NCBI RefSeq assembly: GCF_014633365.1
Contig: NC_068338.1
Coordinates: forward strand, 11,480,616 to 11,544,615
From: Diospyros lotus
Lineage: Eukaryota > Streptophyta > Magnoliopsida > Ericales > Ebenaceae
Length of the DNA: 64,000 nt
Direction: 5' to 3'
Position numbers and translations under genes: made by a program. How positions within the stretch are numbered: position 1 is the first letter of the stretch; each line of letters opens with the position of its first letter. Below, piece by piece: positions 10,410 through 21,819 of this stretch. The notes beneath the pieces were generated by a model that was not told the DNA's origin, did not search any database, and saw nothing but the letters and a program-made list of their open reading frames with translations.

Positions 10410-12222
10410 TGAAATTTTAACAAGATCGCTACGGGGCAAGCAGTGTAGTTCAAAAATTTTGAACCTTACCTTGATCCCAAAGATTGGATTAACGTCGAAT
10501 TAAACAATCACATACATAATAAAATAAATCTAACCTTTAGATTTTAGATTCGTTCGCGGATTTGAGTTGTCCAAGCGTCCGGCCTCTAACTCATGATACG
10601 CGGCACGCGTCCATTGGAGAGGAGAGCAAAATGGGAGTGCTAACTCCTTCTCCTTTTGCGGCTTGTGTATGGACGAAAAGAATGATTTTTCAACTCTTGA
10701 AAATCATGAAATAAAAGCTTAATTTGGGCAACCCTTAAAGGGGTATTTATAAAGAAGGCTCCTAAGATTTCTTAAACCCTGATGGATTGGGCCAACCCAT
10801 TTATCCTAGTTCAATTAGGAATTCAATTAAATGGATTTATTCTAGTCTAACTAGAAGTTTAATTAAATAGCTCAAATCCAATTATAAGTTTAAATAAAAT
10901 ATTTGGCCCAAATCTAATTCAAGCCCAAATATAATATTTAATTTAATATTTGATCCAAATCTAATTTAGTCCAAATATTAATTTGATTTAATATTTGGCC
11001 CAAATACTTTATTTAGTCCAAATATTAATTTAAGCCTAAATTATTAAATGAGAAACTTCTTTCTAATTTAATCAATTTTCATTTTAGGAAACTCTTTCCT
11101 TTATAACGACCCTTCGTCATATCGAGGTCATTACGTCTATTTGTTCTTTTTTTGTGAGAACCTAGGACGACACAACTTTTTGCCGAAGTGTCTCACTTAA
11201 ACATACGTCCGCTCTCCTAGTTTAAGCCAATGATCGTACCTTTTGTATATGACTCATTAAGCTTCTGAATATGTTAGCAATGTGTTGGTACGAACACATA
11301 AGACAAGATTGCCCTCTAGCAAGGCGTCATGCCTGCCCAATTATTCAGAAGGAATCATAATCCACAAATAACCTTTCACGAGCATGGTTACCGTGTAATT
11401 CGATTGTATCGTCAATATATCTTATGTGATCTCAAGTCTGGCAATGTGTTGCTTGATTACGATCACATAAATTTTCTTCGGTTATCTGAATATCTTCACT
11501 TAATAGAAAATGAATCAATAACTTCTTATTGATCTCTTTTACCATGGCCATGGATTTAAAGTGAATATTCACCGAATACGCCTTAGATACATCATCCTCT
11601 ATCAAGGGATAGACGAGTCTCATCTTAGTTATGCACCCATCTCTATAAGTCTCACGATATGCCCAACGATCGTCCACGTGCAACCTTTGTCTAGGCCTAT
11701 CAAAATGATGTCAAAGCATATCGGTCTTCTTATGAGATGATCATGACAAGCTCAGGTCCAAGGATTAGTTACACCCATCTCGTATAAGAATATCATCAAC
11801 ATATAATCAAAATGGATTCTCATGGCGAGTCATGTCCAGTGACATGTTCTCCAACATTGTTCACCTATGTACTTGTCTAAGCATCCCTATACCTATGGGT
11901 GTGAGACCCCCATTGCTATCACATAGCAAAAACATAACACATACAAGTCTTACCACAATTGTCAATGTCCATTCTTGATACTACTATGACTTAGGACATT
12001 TAATGATGTCTAGAAACTGTGATACATCATTTCACATCTTTATAGATTAATTACTGTAGACATCATATGAACTTTTATCTACTTTCATCTGATTATTACA
12101 ATAATAACAAGAAACTAATAGAACGATTTATTGTGAGATTGAATAACTCCTTATTCAATAATAAATACGATTGCAATTGTTAGTGTACAACATGCCCAAT
12201 CTGATTGGGCCTAGAGTAGACA
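10410..12222 (-). mobile_element. Solo LTR X1
   Basis: Starts TGAAATTTTAACAAGATCGC and ends CTAGAGTAGACA. It is flanked by TACTT (10405-10409) and TACTC (12223-12227), a five-base target duplication with one change. It aligns along its whole length with X3 (61233-63184), where a primer-binding site fixes the orientation as minus. No internal region is present, so it is a product of LTR-LTR recombination. Short ORFs inside it are not genes. It interrupts the antisense ORF of element A. Confidence 0.85.
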
Positions 12223-12227
12223 TACTC

Positions 12228-12703
12228 GAGGAAATTCCGACCCAAATAAAACCAACTCTTTATAAAACCAGAAACATAAGCCTTCTTGTACTCAAAGCAA
12301 TACTTGGATAGCCTATACTCATTGACTGCTTTCGAACACTCAACCTCGATATCTCTTTGCTTCCCCTCATTTTCATTTACCAACTCTCCTCGCAGCCCCT
12401 CATCGGAAGCCTTGACACTTGCTAACTCTTCAATCACATGAGCGTGTTCGTCTATCTCACTATCACACTCTTCACGTAGAGACACAAAGGAAGCTTGAGA
12501 GTCTTCCAGAGCCCTTTGGTTCTTCTTAGACGAACACTTCTCCTGTTGGCATTCCTCTTTCAATGAATGGTTCCTCATTGAAAGGCCTTCCATTTGATCC
12601 TTCAACCCTGCCACCTTCTATTCGAAATTACTTATCCGACCATCATAAACCTATTGCTCCTCCTTCCAATGCCAAACTGTCTCCCTCCATTTGGTTACGT
12701 CAG
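12228..12703 (-). pseudogene. Antisense coiled-coil ORF of Tat element A
   Basis: On the minus strand this reads QMEGLSMRNHSLKEECQQ, RALEDSQASFVSLREECDSE and HVIEELASVKASDEGLRGEL, a strongly charged heptad-rich coiled coil of about 140 residues. It is preceded by WKEEQ-stop-VYDGRISNFE. If solo LTR W1 and one copy of its GTCAG duplication are removed, the frame continues into 15557-15640. Tat-lineage elements such as Grande are known to carry an extra ORF antisense to gag-pol in the 3' region, and element B has a fuller version at 38463-40190. Function unknown. Confidence 0.65.
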
Positions 12704-15551
12704 TGTAATATCCCAAGTTTTCTAAAGAGCTCAAGAGTAATTTTAGCATGGGTCATAGGTGAAATTATCAAAAGATTAGGGGCTTAAGTATAATTTCTTA
12801 TAGCTATCAGTACCGAATTGACTGCAGGGAATATCCCGGAGTGTAAATGTCTAAAGAGAATGATATGGTCTCGATGAGCGTTCTGAGATAGGATTTATAA
12901 TATAAAAAGAAATTTGAATTGTGATAATTTTTGGTACAACTAAAATACAATTATGATTTAGGCTGAAAAATTGAATTGTCGTAGGGGATCTCTGGGAAAT
13001 CAACGAAACCTTGAGAGGGCTCCGATTTTTCATAACAATCAATCCTATGGTGGTTTCAGGATGAAACAAACGTCCTATGAGGGCGTATGGACGAAATCGA
13101 TATTTATCGAGTAAATGTCAGTTATTAATTTTGATAAATTAGGATATTGTGTAGCTTAAGGGTAATTGTTTTAAGGCCTTGGAGGGTCCAAGAGCTATTA
13201 TCAAAATTTCTAATTCAATTATCAAAACCCCTTAATGCAATTAAGGAGAATTGGTAAGGGTAAATGTGTAATTTATACACATATATATATGTATATGCTA
13301 CCCTAGCCTTTCTTCAGCAGATCTGGATCTGGCCAATAGCAATGGAGAGAGAGATTGCGAGAATGAGACATCGAGTGAGGGAAATGGTCTGACGGTGGTC
13401 GGTTGGGTTGATCTGCGGCAGCGGCCATGGTTGCTTGGTGATGGAGGTCGGGCGGTGCTATGTGCAGCGGCATTGGTTGGCGATGGAAGCTGGCGGAGCA
13501 GCAGTAGCAGAGGCGAGGTCACGGCTAGCAATGGCAATGGAAGACGACAGCGAGGCTGCCGAAGGAAGCCGCGGCCAATGGCGGCGCTGAAGAAGGCTGA
13601 TTGGCCATGGATGGCGGCTGGGCACGGCCATGGAATGAGGAAGTCGCGGCCGGCAGTGGCCGCAAGCCACAACCAATGAGGCGGCGGCCGATGCAGCGGC
13701 CAAGGAAAGCGGTAACAGTCGGTAAGGGTGGCGGCAAGGCCGGAAGGAACGTGGGCGGTGGCAGCCGTGAGCGCAAGTCGCTTAGGAGAGAAATGAGGAA
13801 GAATAGAGGAAAAGAAGAAGAAAGGAAAAGAAGAAGAAGAAAAACAGGAAGGGAAAAATTGTGAAAAAATCATGAGAAATTCCAGAATATTCTAGGAATT
13901 AATTTGGGGGTAGAGGAACATGCCCGGAGCCATAAAATTGATCGGACACGCATTTCGAGGTCAGGACATGCATACCGAGGAAGCTTGAGAGGCTAAGTTA
14001 AGGTGAGTAAAATTTTCTAGAAATTTAAAAATGTTATTTTATGAATTGTTATAGTGAAATATTTGAGAAATAATTAGTTTGTATTTATTGAGGAAAAATA
14101 GGAAGAAATAGAGAGAGAAATAAAGAAAATGCAAGAAATTATGGAAAATAAGTTTTAATACTTATTTAAATAAATATGATGATTAGGGTGTTTTGAGACT
14201 TAAATTGAAGTGACTTGTGCAAATTTCGAGGTTGGCATGCAAATCGAGGCAAGGCGTGAATGTCGAGGTAGCCCGATAAGCTTGAGAAGGTTTGGATTGT
14301 TAGGATTTCACTCGATCTTCTTCTCAGACTCGAACTTGAGTCATTCCTTCCCAGGCGAGTAGATAGGATATGTTATGTTTACCTTATTTTATGCATGTAT
14401 ATAATGTTCCATGCATAACTTATATATGATTTTTATATGTGGATCATAGAAAAACACTTTTAAATATTTTTAAAATGCATGAAATATTTTCATCCTACTA
14501 TGAGAGATATAAGCAGAAAGATTATAAGTGATACCCTAACTGATTTCTTATCTTTGAGTATGTGAAATATTGAATGATATGGTGCATTTTGGGCACCACA
14601 TGAAATGATAAATGGTTATGACATGTGCATTAAGTAGGGTATCATTTGCACTATTATTAGAGGACTATCTAGTAGATTCCCTGGTGACTCACAGTAGGAA
14701 AAGATCATGGTACTGTGAGGCTTGGCATGCCAAGGCCATGAGAGACACGAATAGTATGTTTCAGCACTCCTATCACATGGGCTATTATGGTATTATAGTG
14801 TGATGATGATATATGTGTCAGTATATGTACTTGTGTGCATGTGTGTATAGGCGTTGTCCTCAGATTCAGTGCATGCATCGCATATAAAAAGTATAGGAGA
14901 CTTAGGTGGTTAAGTGAACAACTTATGGGGGTTGTCTCTAAGCACCTATTTTTCCTGCACTATATTTTTCTTTTGAATCTCAAATTATGTAAACTTATGG
15001 TACATATGCTCATTGTTCATCTTACTATTATGTTATTGTATCTATGAAGCTCATCCTAGCATTTTTATTGCATACTCTCCTAATGGGCATGGCATACCTT
15101 ATACTCGCGAGTCCACAATACTTGCCTATTTTTTTTTAAAAAAAATATTTTCAGGAGATTTTTCTTTTGAATAATGGTCCAGCAGATCTTCTGGTATGAT
15201 GTCAAACTTCTTTTGATTCCTAGTTGATACAGGATGCTCTATGGAAACGCACACTCATTATTGAGTCTTTTCTTTTGTACTTTATTCATATGGTACACAT
15301 TTGTGCCAAAGCCAACGATATGAGACTGTATATGTATTTATGATAATAGGATTTTTCTAGCTGTTGTATATGAGATATCGAGGTTTTTGTGGGAAGTTGA
15401 TATAGTGTTTTAATTCATGTCTCTATATTTTATCAGTATTATTAATGCTTATAGTAAATCAAGCTAGAGAAGAGACTTACTAATCCACGGTGGGGTCGTT
15501 GGGCCTAGGGATTAGTGCTGGTCAGGACTTATTAGAAATCGGGTCATAACA
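12704..15551 (+). mobile_element. Solo LTR W1
   Basis: Starts TGTAATATCCC and ends GGGTCATAACA, with perfect five-base target duplications GTCAG at 12699-12703 and 15552-15556. It aligns with W2 (45038-47708) and, inverted, with W3 (49486-52743). A TA-rich TATA-like stretch at about 13279-13296 precedes a GC-rich, purine-ending block (about 13310-13870) that yields long but unconserved ORFs on both strands. The LTR type (TGTAAYAyCCC start, about 2.7 kb) suggests a chromovirus-like Ty3/gypsy source; that is inference. Confidence 0.92.
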
Positions 15552-15556
15552 GTCAG

Positions 15557-16690
15557 CCTCTACTTGGGCGAGTTGGGCTTGATTTTGGGCGTTGGCGATT
15601 ATTGAACCTTGGGTGCCTTGCCAATCATGAAAGAACCAAGTTGTTAAGAACACCTATAAAATGCATCCCAAACATGACATTATTACTTACCATCACCAGG
15701 TGACGCTCAAACTTGTCCATGTCTTACATGGGGTTCCTGAAGTACATCTCCTTATCCCAAGGCAAGATAGATAAATACATCAAGTGTGCCCCCTACCTCG
15801 AGGTTTGTCATTGTATCAGTATCAAGGAGCCTAAGATAGGTCCAGAAGTCTTCACCTCTCAACCGGTGACCTCTCGTAATCACAATCTTCTTTTGATAAA
15901 CATGAGGCAACTCTAGAAATAGAGGTAGACAAGGAAGGCCTCTCTCAATATCCAAAATGCGTCGGTTACATCACTTGGGATTAACCATTGGATGATTTCA
16001 TTGAGCCCTTCCCCCTTATGCCTCACACGAATAGCCTCCTCATCAAGGCATGAAGTAGCCTCATCTTCGGGCACGACTAGACATTCTTGAACTGATTCAA
16101 AAGCAAGAGGAACATTCACACAACTAGCCCCAAGAGCAAGTTCAGGTAGCGAAGGCAGAGGCAACAACAGCATGACTAAATTGCTTAAAGGTGGAACTTA
16201 TGCAACTATTGGCACAAACGATTCTTCTTCGACCTGTTTTCCTCTTCTTCTTTTTTTTTTCTTAAGGATCCCTTCATTTCTTCTTAGCCCTCCTCGATCT
16301 CCGGAAGTGATGGCGATAGAGGAGGCATTGTCATGACATCTTAAGCCACCCTTTTGTTCATCCCTCAAATAAAGTGCCTCATTCCTATGCAAAGAAAAGT
16401 GAGAGCTTAAAAGAGCCCAAGGCATGTAAAAATAAGAGAAGGAAGGGAAAGGCGACAAAGTGCAAACCCTTAGGAGTTGCTCGCCCTTATGAAGGGATTT
16501 TCCCCTTCTTCTCTTCTCGAACTGACTTTTCTCCGAGGGCCACTGGTGGTAGAGGCAGGGTAAGCACCTCTGCCCGTTAGGAAGACTCCCCCGAATAGAT
16601 AATCTAACAAAATCTTCACAAAGAAACTTTGGACAAGATAGCATAAAGATCAATGGGACCTCCCCATATGAGGCAATCTATCTGAGGCTT
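15557..16690 (-). pseudogene. Proximal part of the element A antisense ORF, heavily broken
   Basis: The 15557-15640 stretch reads WQGTQGSIIANAQNQAQLAQ into VEADVTKWRE in frame with the coiled coil beyond W1. Further right, open pieces such as YLSILPWDKEMYFRNPM (about 15720-15790) and acidic stretches are separated by stops and frame changes. The start of the ORF could not be identified. The region ends where an X-LTR fragment begins. Confidence 0.45.
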
Positions 16691-16699
16691 CAACACTGC

Positions 16700-17090
16700 T
16701 CGTATATCTTTTATTAATCCAACTAGTAATTAATTAAATGGTATTATCTAGTCTAACTAGAAACTTAATTAAATGCCCCAAATCCAATAATAAGTTTAAA
16801 TAAAATATTTGGTCCAAATTCAATTTGATCTAAATATAATATTTAATTTCATATTTAGTCCAAATACTCTATTTAGCTCAAATATTAATTTAAGCTCATA
16901 TATATATTATTTATTTTATTTTCTATTTGTCACTCCAACAAATATAGAAAATTATTAAATTATAAATTTTTTCATAATTTAATTAATTATCATTTCGAAA
17001 AATTGTTTCCTTTATGATGACCACTCGTCAAATTGACGTCATTACGTCTATTTGTTCTTTTTTCGTGAGAACCTACGACGGCATAACTTT
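16700..17090 (-). mobile_element. LTR X fragment (X4)
   Basis: Aligns with about 10808-11180 of X1: the repeated 'aaaatatttggtcc' / 'aatataatatttaattt' tract, then 'gtcattacgtctatttgttc' and 'cgtgagaacctacgac'. Both ends are truncated; the right end abuts the copia LTR. It terminates what remains of element A. Confidence 0.75.
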
Positions 17091-17190
17091 TTCTCTGTGT
17101 GTGTGTGTTCATGATTTAGGAGATTGGAAAAATAAAGAATTAAATTTCAAAATATTCTCCAACTATTGGCTTGAGGCATAAAGCAAGCAT

Positions 17191-17393
17191 TTGTCGACTA
17201 TCTCAATTCATTATGTCGACAAATAAGCAATCATTTGTCGACAGACAGTGGGCTTGCTCCTTGAACTTTTTCAATCTTTGCCTCAATATGTCGACTACAC
17301 CAAGGCTTCTGTCAACATATGACTAGCAATCTGTCGACTACCCTTTGTATATTAGCTTGAATTTATCGACTAACTCATTCTTTCTGTCGACAG
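17191..17393. promoter_or_regulatory. GTCGAC palindrome cluster upstream of the copia TATA box
   Basis: Six exact GTCGAC hexamers (near 17193, 17215, 17237, 17290, 17333 and 17386) plus two one-base variants occur in about 200 bp, mostly in the context TGTCGACTA or TGTCGACA. All lie 100-300 bp before CTATAAATAG. Position in U3 suggests enhancer elements; the binding factor is unknown. Confidence 0.6.
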
Positions 17394-17905
17394 TTTATTT
17401 CCCGGAAACTCATAACGAGTAGTTTTTAAAGTATTAAATGCACTCTCAACCACCACCAATGGTCTGATTTTTGTCTCTACTCTCCATTTACTATAAATAG
17501 AGGACTGGTAACTCATTTAAAGCTCTTAGAAGAATTCATTGTTCAACTACCAAGTGATCAAGAGCTTTTATTATGCTTAAATTTGTATTCTCTCATTTTC
17601 ATTGGTAAGGCTTTTGTTGTATTCATTGTTCTATTATTTCAAAGCTTTGTATTTTATTGAGAAAACTTGTAACTAAGAGACAAAACTCTTAGAATCTCTC
17701 TTTCAAATTTGTATTGAATTTCCTAGCAAGAGCTAAAGGGCCTACATTGTGTGTAGGAGGTTGTAATACGTAGTCTTTAAACTAGAGCACCTACTTGGTT
17801 CAAGTAGGGGGTTTAGTGGATTCATTTCAAAATCCTTAGTGATGAGGTAAGGTAGTGGACTAGACTTGATTAAGTCGAACCACTATAATTCTTGGTGTTC
17901 TTATG

Positions 17906-20147
17906 TGTAACAAACCGTTAGAGGATCTAGAATTTTATTGAAAATTTTTTAATTGCCTTTTTAAAAATTTTAGTTAAAAATGATTTTTTTCAAATAAATA
18001 TTTAATGTGATATTTTAAAAATTTTGAATTGAAAGGATAACATTAAATGGGATTTAGATTATGTGGAATTTTGAATTATTAGGAATTAATAATTTGAGGA
18101 TATTACGTATTTGAAGATAATAGGCTTGCGTGAGGATTAGATATTGAGTTTGAAATTCTTTAAGTCATTAAAGGAGTAGGACTTGTGGACAATTAGGGTT
18201 TCTCCTCTATATATACCCATCAAACCTATGTTTTTCTCACGTTGCAAGAAGAAGAGGAAAGTTGAAGAAGTTGCAGCACTATGAGGATTCTACATATTTG
18301 AGTTTATGTTGCAATTGTTGAGTCCAGTTGAGAAATATAAGGCAAGTTTCTCTCCCTATAATCCTTTTCATTATAGGCTTAATGTTTGGCACAACAATCT
18401 CTGTATTTAGCAAATTCTTGTTCTCAAATTTCAAGCACAATCAATATATATATATATATATATGTTCAGTGAGTTATCTCGATTTTTGAATTTGCAAGTT
18501 CCGTATTGTTTCTTTTTCAGCAATTTCTTTCAATGTGATCTTTGTATCATTCCATGATTTTGATTCATATCAGTTGGGTTTTGATCGCCCAAATTTCTTT
18601 CAGAATGGTGTAGCAATGGTAGCTTTGTATCAAAACAAGAATACTGATCGTAAATTTTATTTCATATGATGGTTCAAACATCCGAATGAAATCCCCCACA
18701 TCTGGATGGTTTTGTTTAATGTTGTGAGTGACATCCGAATGTCCTAGAAGGAATCTAAATAGGTGCAAGTGTTTCTATGAATGACATTCGAATGGCCTAG
18801 AAGGCATCCGAATGGGTGCAAGTGTTTCTGTGAGTGACATTCAAATGGCCTTGAGATTACATCCGAATGCATCTCACATTCCTTAAGCCTTCATACCCGA
18901 ATAAACTCTGTGTATCATCTGAATGTACTCTTGTAGCATTCGAATATGACTCGTTGTATCAATGACATTCGAATATCTTGGTGAGTTATCTGAATGACTG
19001 GAGATCACATCTGAATGCCTTGAGATTACATCCGAATGCCTTGAGATAACATCCAAATGTTTTGCTATCACATCCGAATGTTCTTGACTTATATCCGAAT
19101 ATGTCTTAAATATATCCGAATGAAAGCTATAAATTGAATACAAGGTTAAAATTCATAAATATTGGAATCTCGTACCAACATATGATAAGTCTAAGATACC
19201 CATACCATGAATCATAATTCATAAAATTGTTGTATTCCAATATGATTGATGATGATTATACGTTATGCCTAGCTTTGTTATGATATTATGTGCATACATC
19301 CTAGTATGAGCATGGCGCATGATATTATGTGGAGCACTACATAATGTGTGAGAGCATGTATATGTACATTACATAGCATTATGCGCGCGAGGCGGCTTAG
19401 TTTGTGAGGATCCCGTAAGTTTCAGATTCAGTTTAGGGGCGCAAGACCCACAGTTCAATTTCAGTTTCGTTCGCCTCGTGATAACCAGTGGACTAAAGGC
19501 ACAAGGCCCACAATATGTGCTTACAGTTTCTATGGTTGCAGGTATTCAGATTAGGCAAGTATGTTTTTAGATTATGTGGGCCTAAGGGCCGAAGTTGCTT
19601 ACCTGTATTATACAGTATATGTGCATTAATACTTATCACATGTGTGCAACCATACAGTTGATTAACAATCCCTCAGTGCAAGAACAGTCAATACTTGATG
19701 AGTATCGATGTTTCTTGATTTAGTTGCTATGTTATTTCATGTTATTACTTGCTGAGTATTGTGGCTCACCTTGTATTCTTCACCATTCCAAGTCTTAGCA
19801 GGGCAGATCCAGATGTTGGGCCTAGCAGTGTTGGGCAATAGAGTGTCTACAGGTAGCCGCTCAAAGATCAAAAGATTTCTAGGAGTTACTTGTGTCTTGA
19901 GATTTTTAGAGTTTTTATATTTTTAGATGAGGGATTTCTTAGCCAGTGTTTATTGTTTTAGTTTATGTTGAACCCTCTCACAATTTAGAATTTTGTTACA
20001 GTACAGTTGAGGCATTTTTCAGTTATGATGTGATCAGCTTAGCAAGTTTTTGATGACTTTAGATTTTTAGATTTATTGTGAGTTTTTATTTTATCTCCAT
20101 TCTAGTAGCACATCTTCCCCTATTGTTCTAGGAGAGGGGGTGCTACA
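17906..20147 (+). mobile_element. Solo LTR V inside the copia LTR
   Basis: Starts TGTAACAAACC and ends GGTGCTACA, with perfect TTATG duplications at 17901-17905 and 20148-20152. Length is 2242 bp. A TATA-like CTATATATACC is at 18207-18217, which sets the plus orientation. It carries a dense ATCCGAATG motif cluster. No internal region is present. Its family is represented only once in the window. Confidence 0.92.
18660..19140. repeat. Dispersed ATCCGAATG motif cluster in solo LTR V
   Basis: About nineteen copies of AYCCGAATG/ATTCGAATG and close variants, spaced irregularly at roughly 15-45 bp, often preceded by 'aca' and followed by 'ccttgag'. The tightest part is 18980-19130. Several copies contain the palindromic core TTCGAA. 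They lie about 450-900 bp downstream of the LTR TATA box, so they are probably in transcribed LTR sequence. Confidence 0.85.
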
Positions 20148-20328
20148 TTATGTGCTTGTGCTCTTTAATTTCTTTTCGTTTTCAAGCATCCATCCATTTC
20201 TCATTTATTTCACACATTATCTTTCATTGAAAAAGATTTCATATTTCTCAAGTTTTACAAGCCATTATAAAAAATAATCAAATTCACCCCCCTCTTGGTG
20301 TGTGTCATAGCACTTCTATTCTGTCAAT

Positions 20329-20340
20329 TGGTATTAGAGT
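20329..20340 (+). promoter_or_regulatory. Primer-binding site of the copia element
   Basis: TGGTATTAGAGT lies two bases after the LTR end. It is the copia initiator-methionine tRNA site TGGTATCAGAGC with two C-to-T changes. Confidence 0.85.
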
Positions 20341-20389
20341 AAGTTCCCACCGTTTTTGTTTAGGTTTAATCACCTACAAGATCCACACA

Positions 20390-21800
20390 ATGGCACACTT
20401 TACTAGTTCTTCTCAACATGAAGGTCAAAACACTACATGTTCACCTTATTTTGATGGAACTAACTTTAATTATTGGAAAGCAAGAATCACATCTATCTTA
20501 TGCAAGACACAAGCCTTATGCAAGTAATTAAGAAATGAGTCACTTTGGCTGATATGGAAACCATGGAGAAGTGGATAGCTAAAGAAAGAATGAATATGGA
20601 GACAAATGCAAAGGCGATGCACACTTTGATTTGTGCACTTTGCCCTTAGGAGTTCAACATACAAGACTGCTAAAGAGATTTGGGACAAACTAAAGGTAAC
20701 TCATGAAGATACAATCAGGTAAAGAAAACAAAAATTAATTTACTTATTCATGATTATGAATTAATCTCTATGAAAGAAAATGAAACTATTAAGGATATGC
20801 ATGCTAGATTCAATAATATAGTCTCTACCTTAGAATCTTTAGGAAAAATCTATACCAATGTGAAAAGATAAGAAAAATTTTGAGGAGTCTACCTAAGCCA
20901 TGGGATCCAAAAGTTACTGCTAATGGAAGCAAAGGATCTAGATAATCTTCCATTTAAAAATCTATTAGGCTCTTTAGTGACTCATGAAATAATGATGAAA
21001 ATGAATGATGTTGATGAATCAAAGAAAAATAAAAATGTAGCATTTAAGGTTCAAAATGAGCATAGAGATTGACAAGATAGTGAAGATGATGAATTTGCCA
21101 TGTTAGTTAGAAAATTTAGAAAATTCATGAAAAATGGGAGATTTGGTCAAAGAAGAAACTTTAGGAAAGAAAAATATCAAAATAAAGCTAACCCCTCTAA
21201 TGAGATTTGATGTTCTGAGTGCAAAAAGCTAGGTCACATGAGGAATGAATGTCCTTTATCGAAAAAGAAAGATCATAGAGAAAAGAAGTTGAAAAAGAAA
21301 GCCTTAGTTGTATGGAGTAAGGGGGAATGATTTAAGAAAGAAAACAAGCTTATTAGAAAGTGAGATTAAAACATTGATATCTGAAAAGGAATCTTTAATA
21401 AATGAGAAAAATGTTTTGTTTGATGAAAAAGGAAATCTTCTTAAAGAAAATAAGGATATGAAAGAATCTTTAGAAAAATTAGTTGAAGACAAAAAGAAAT
21501 TGAAAATGATTTTGGGTGCACAAAGGAATTTTGGAGACAAACAAGGTATTGGATTTGATACATGTAAATCTAGTTAAAACAAAATTGTTTTTATAAGGGT
21601 ATCAAATCAAAAATTCATTCAAAAAAAATCATTTTTCAAACCAAAAGGAAGAGTCTTATGTCATTATTGTGCTAGAGTTGGACACTCAATTAACAAGTGT
21701 TTCATAAGAAATTATCCTCACAGGTTTAAACAAACTTGGGTTCCAAAAAATAAAATTTCTCAAACTTGAATAGACCCAAGAAGATTTGGGTACCAAAGGG
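20390..21800 (+). pseudogene. Copia gag, decayed
   Basis: Starts at ATG with MAHFTSSSQHEG, then PYFDGTNFNYWKARITS, the N-terminal signature of plant copia gag (UBN2 family). KENETIKDMHARFNNIVSTL follows. Two CCHC-type knuckles are visible: CSECKKLGHMRNEC (21211-21252) and CHYCARVGHSINKC (about 21659-21700). Between them is a long charged coiled coil, for example ISEKESLINEKNVLFDEKGN, typical of SIRE-type elements with enlarged gag. Several stops and frame changes are present. Confidence 0.85.
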
Positions 21801-21819
21801 AACAACATGATTGGTTTCT

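Larger units (their letters stand above)
17106..20326 (+). mobile_element. 5' LTR of the copia element, interrupted by solo LTR V
   Basis: Starts TGTTCATG at 17106 and ends CA at 20326, two bases before the primer-binding site. Removing V and one TTATG copy leaves about 970 bp. A TATA box CTATAAATAG lies at 17491-17500, with a cluster of GTCGAC palindromes upstream. The left boundary follows a (GT)n run, so it is accurate only to a few bases. Confidence 0.75.

Noticed and set aside
11329..11683. Small open frames repeated at 38110-38388 and 62284-62469
   Set aside because: They recur because they lie in copies of LTR X; no protein family is seen and the frames are not conserved.
13298..13873. 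191-codon minus-strand and other overlapping open frames
   Set aside because: Same GC-rich block of solo LTR W1. Long frames occur in several phases on both strands at once, as expected from composition, and no domain is visible.
15650..15700. Spliced intron in the element A antisense ORF (GTAAGT...TTTTATAG)
   Set aside because: The candidate intron is under 40 bases, below the usual plant minimum, and the surrounding frame is already broken.
18660..19140. CRISPR-like array
   Set aside because: The repeats are about nine bases with irregular spacing in a plant LTR; there is no conserved repeat of 24-40 bp and no adjacent cas genes.
18883..19143. 86-codon minus-strand frame with repeated HSDVIS units
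   Set aside because: It is the translation of the ATCCGAATG motif cluster in solo LTR V, not a protein repeat gene.
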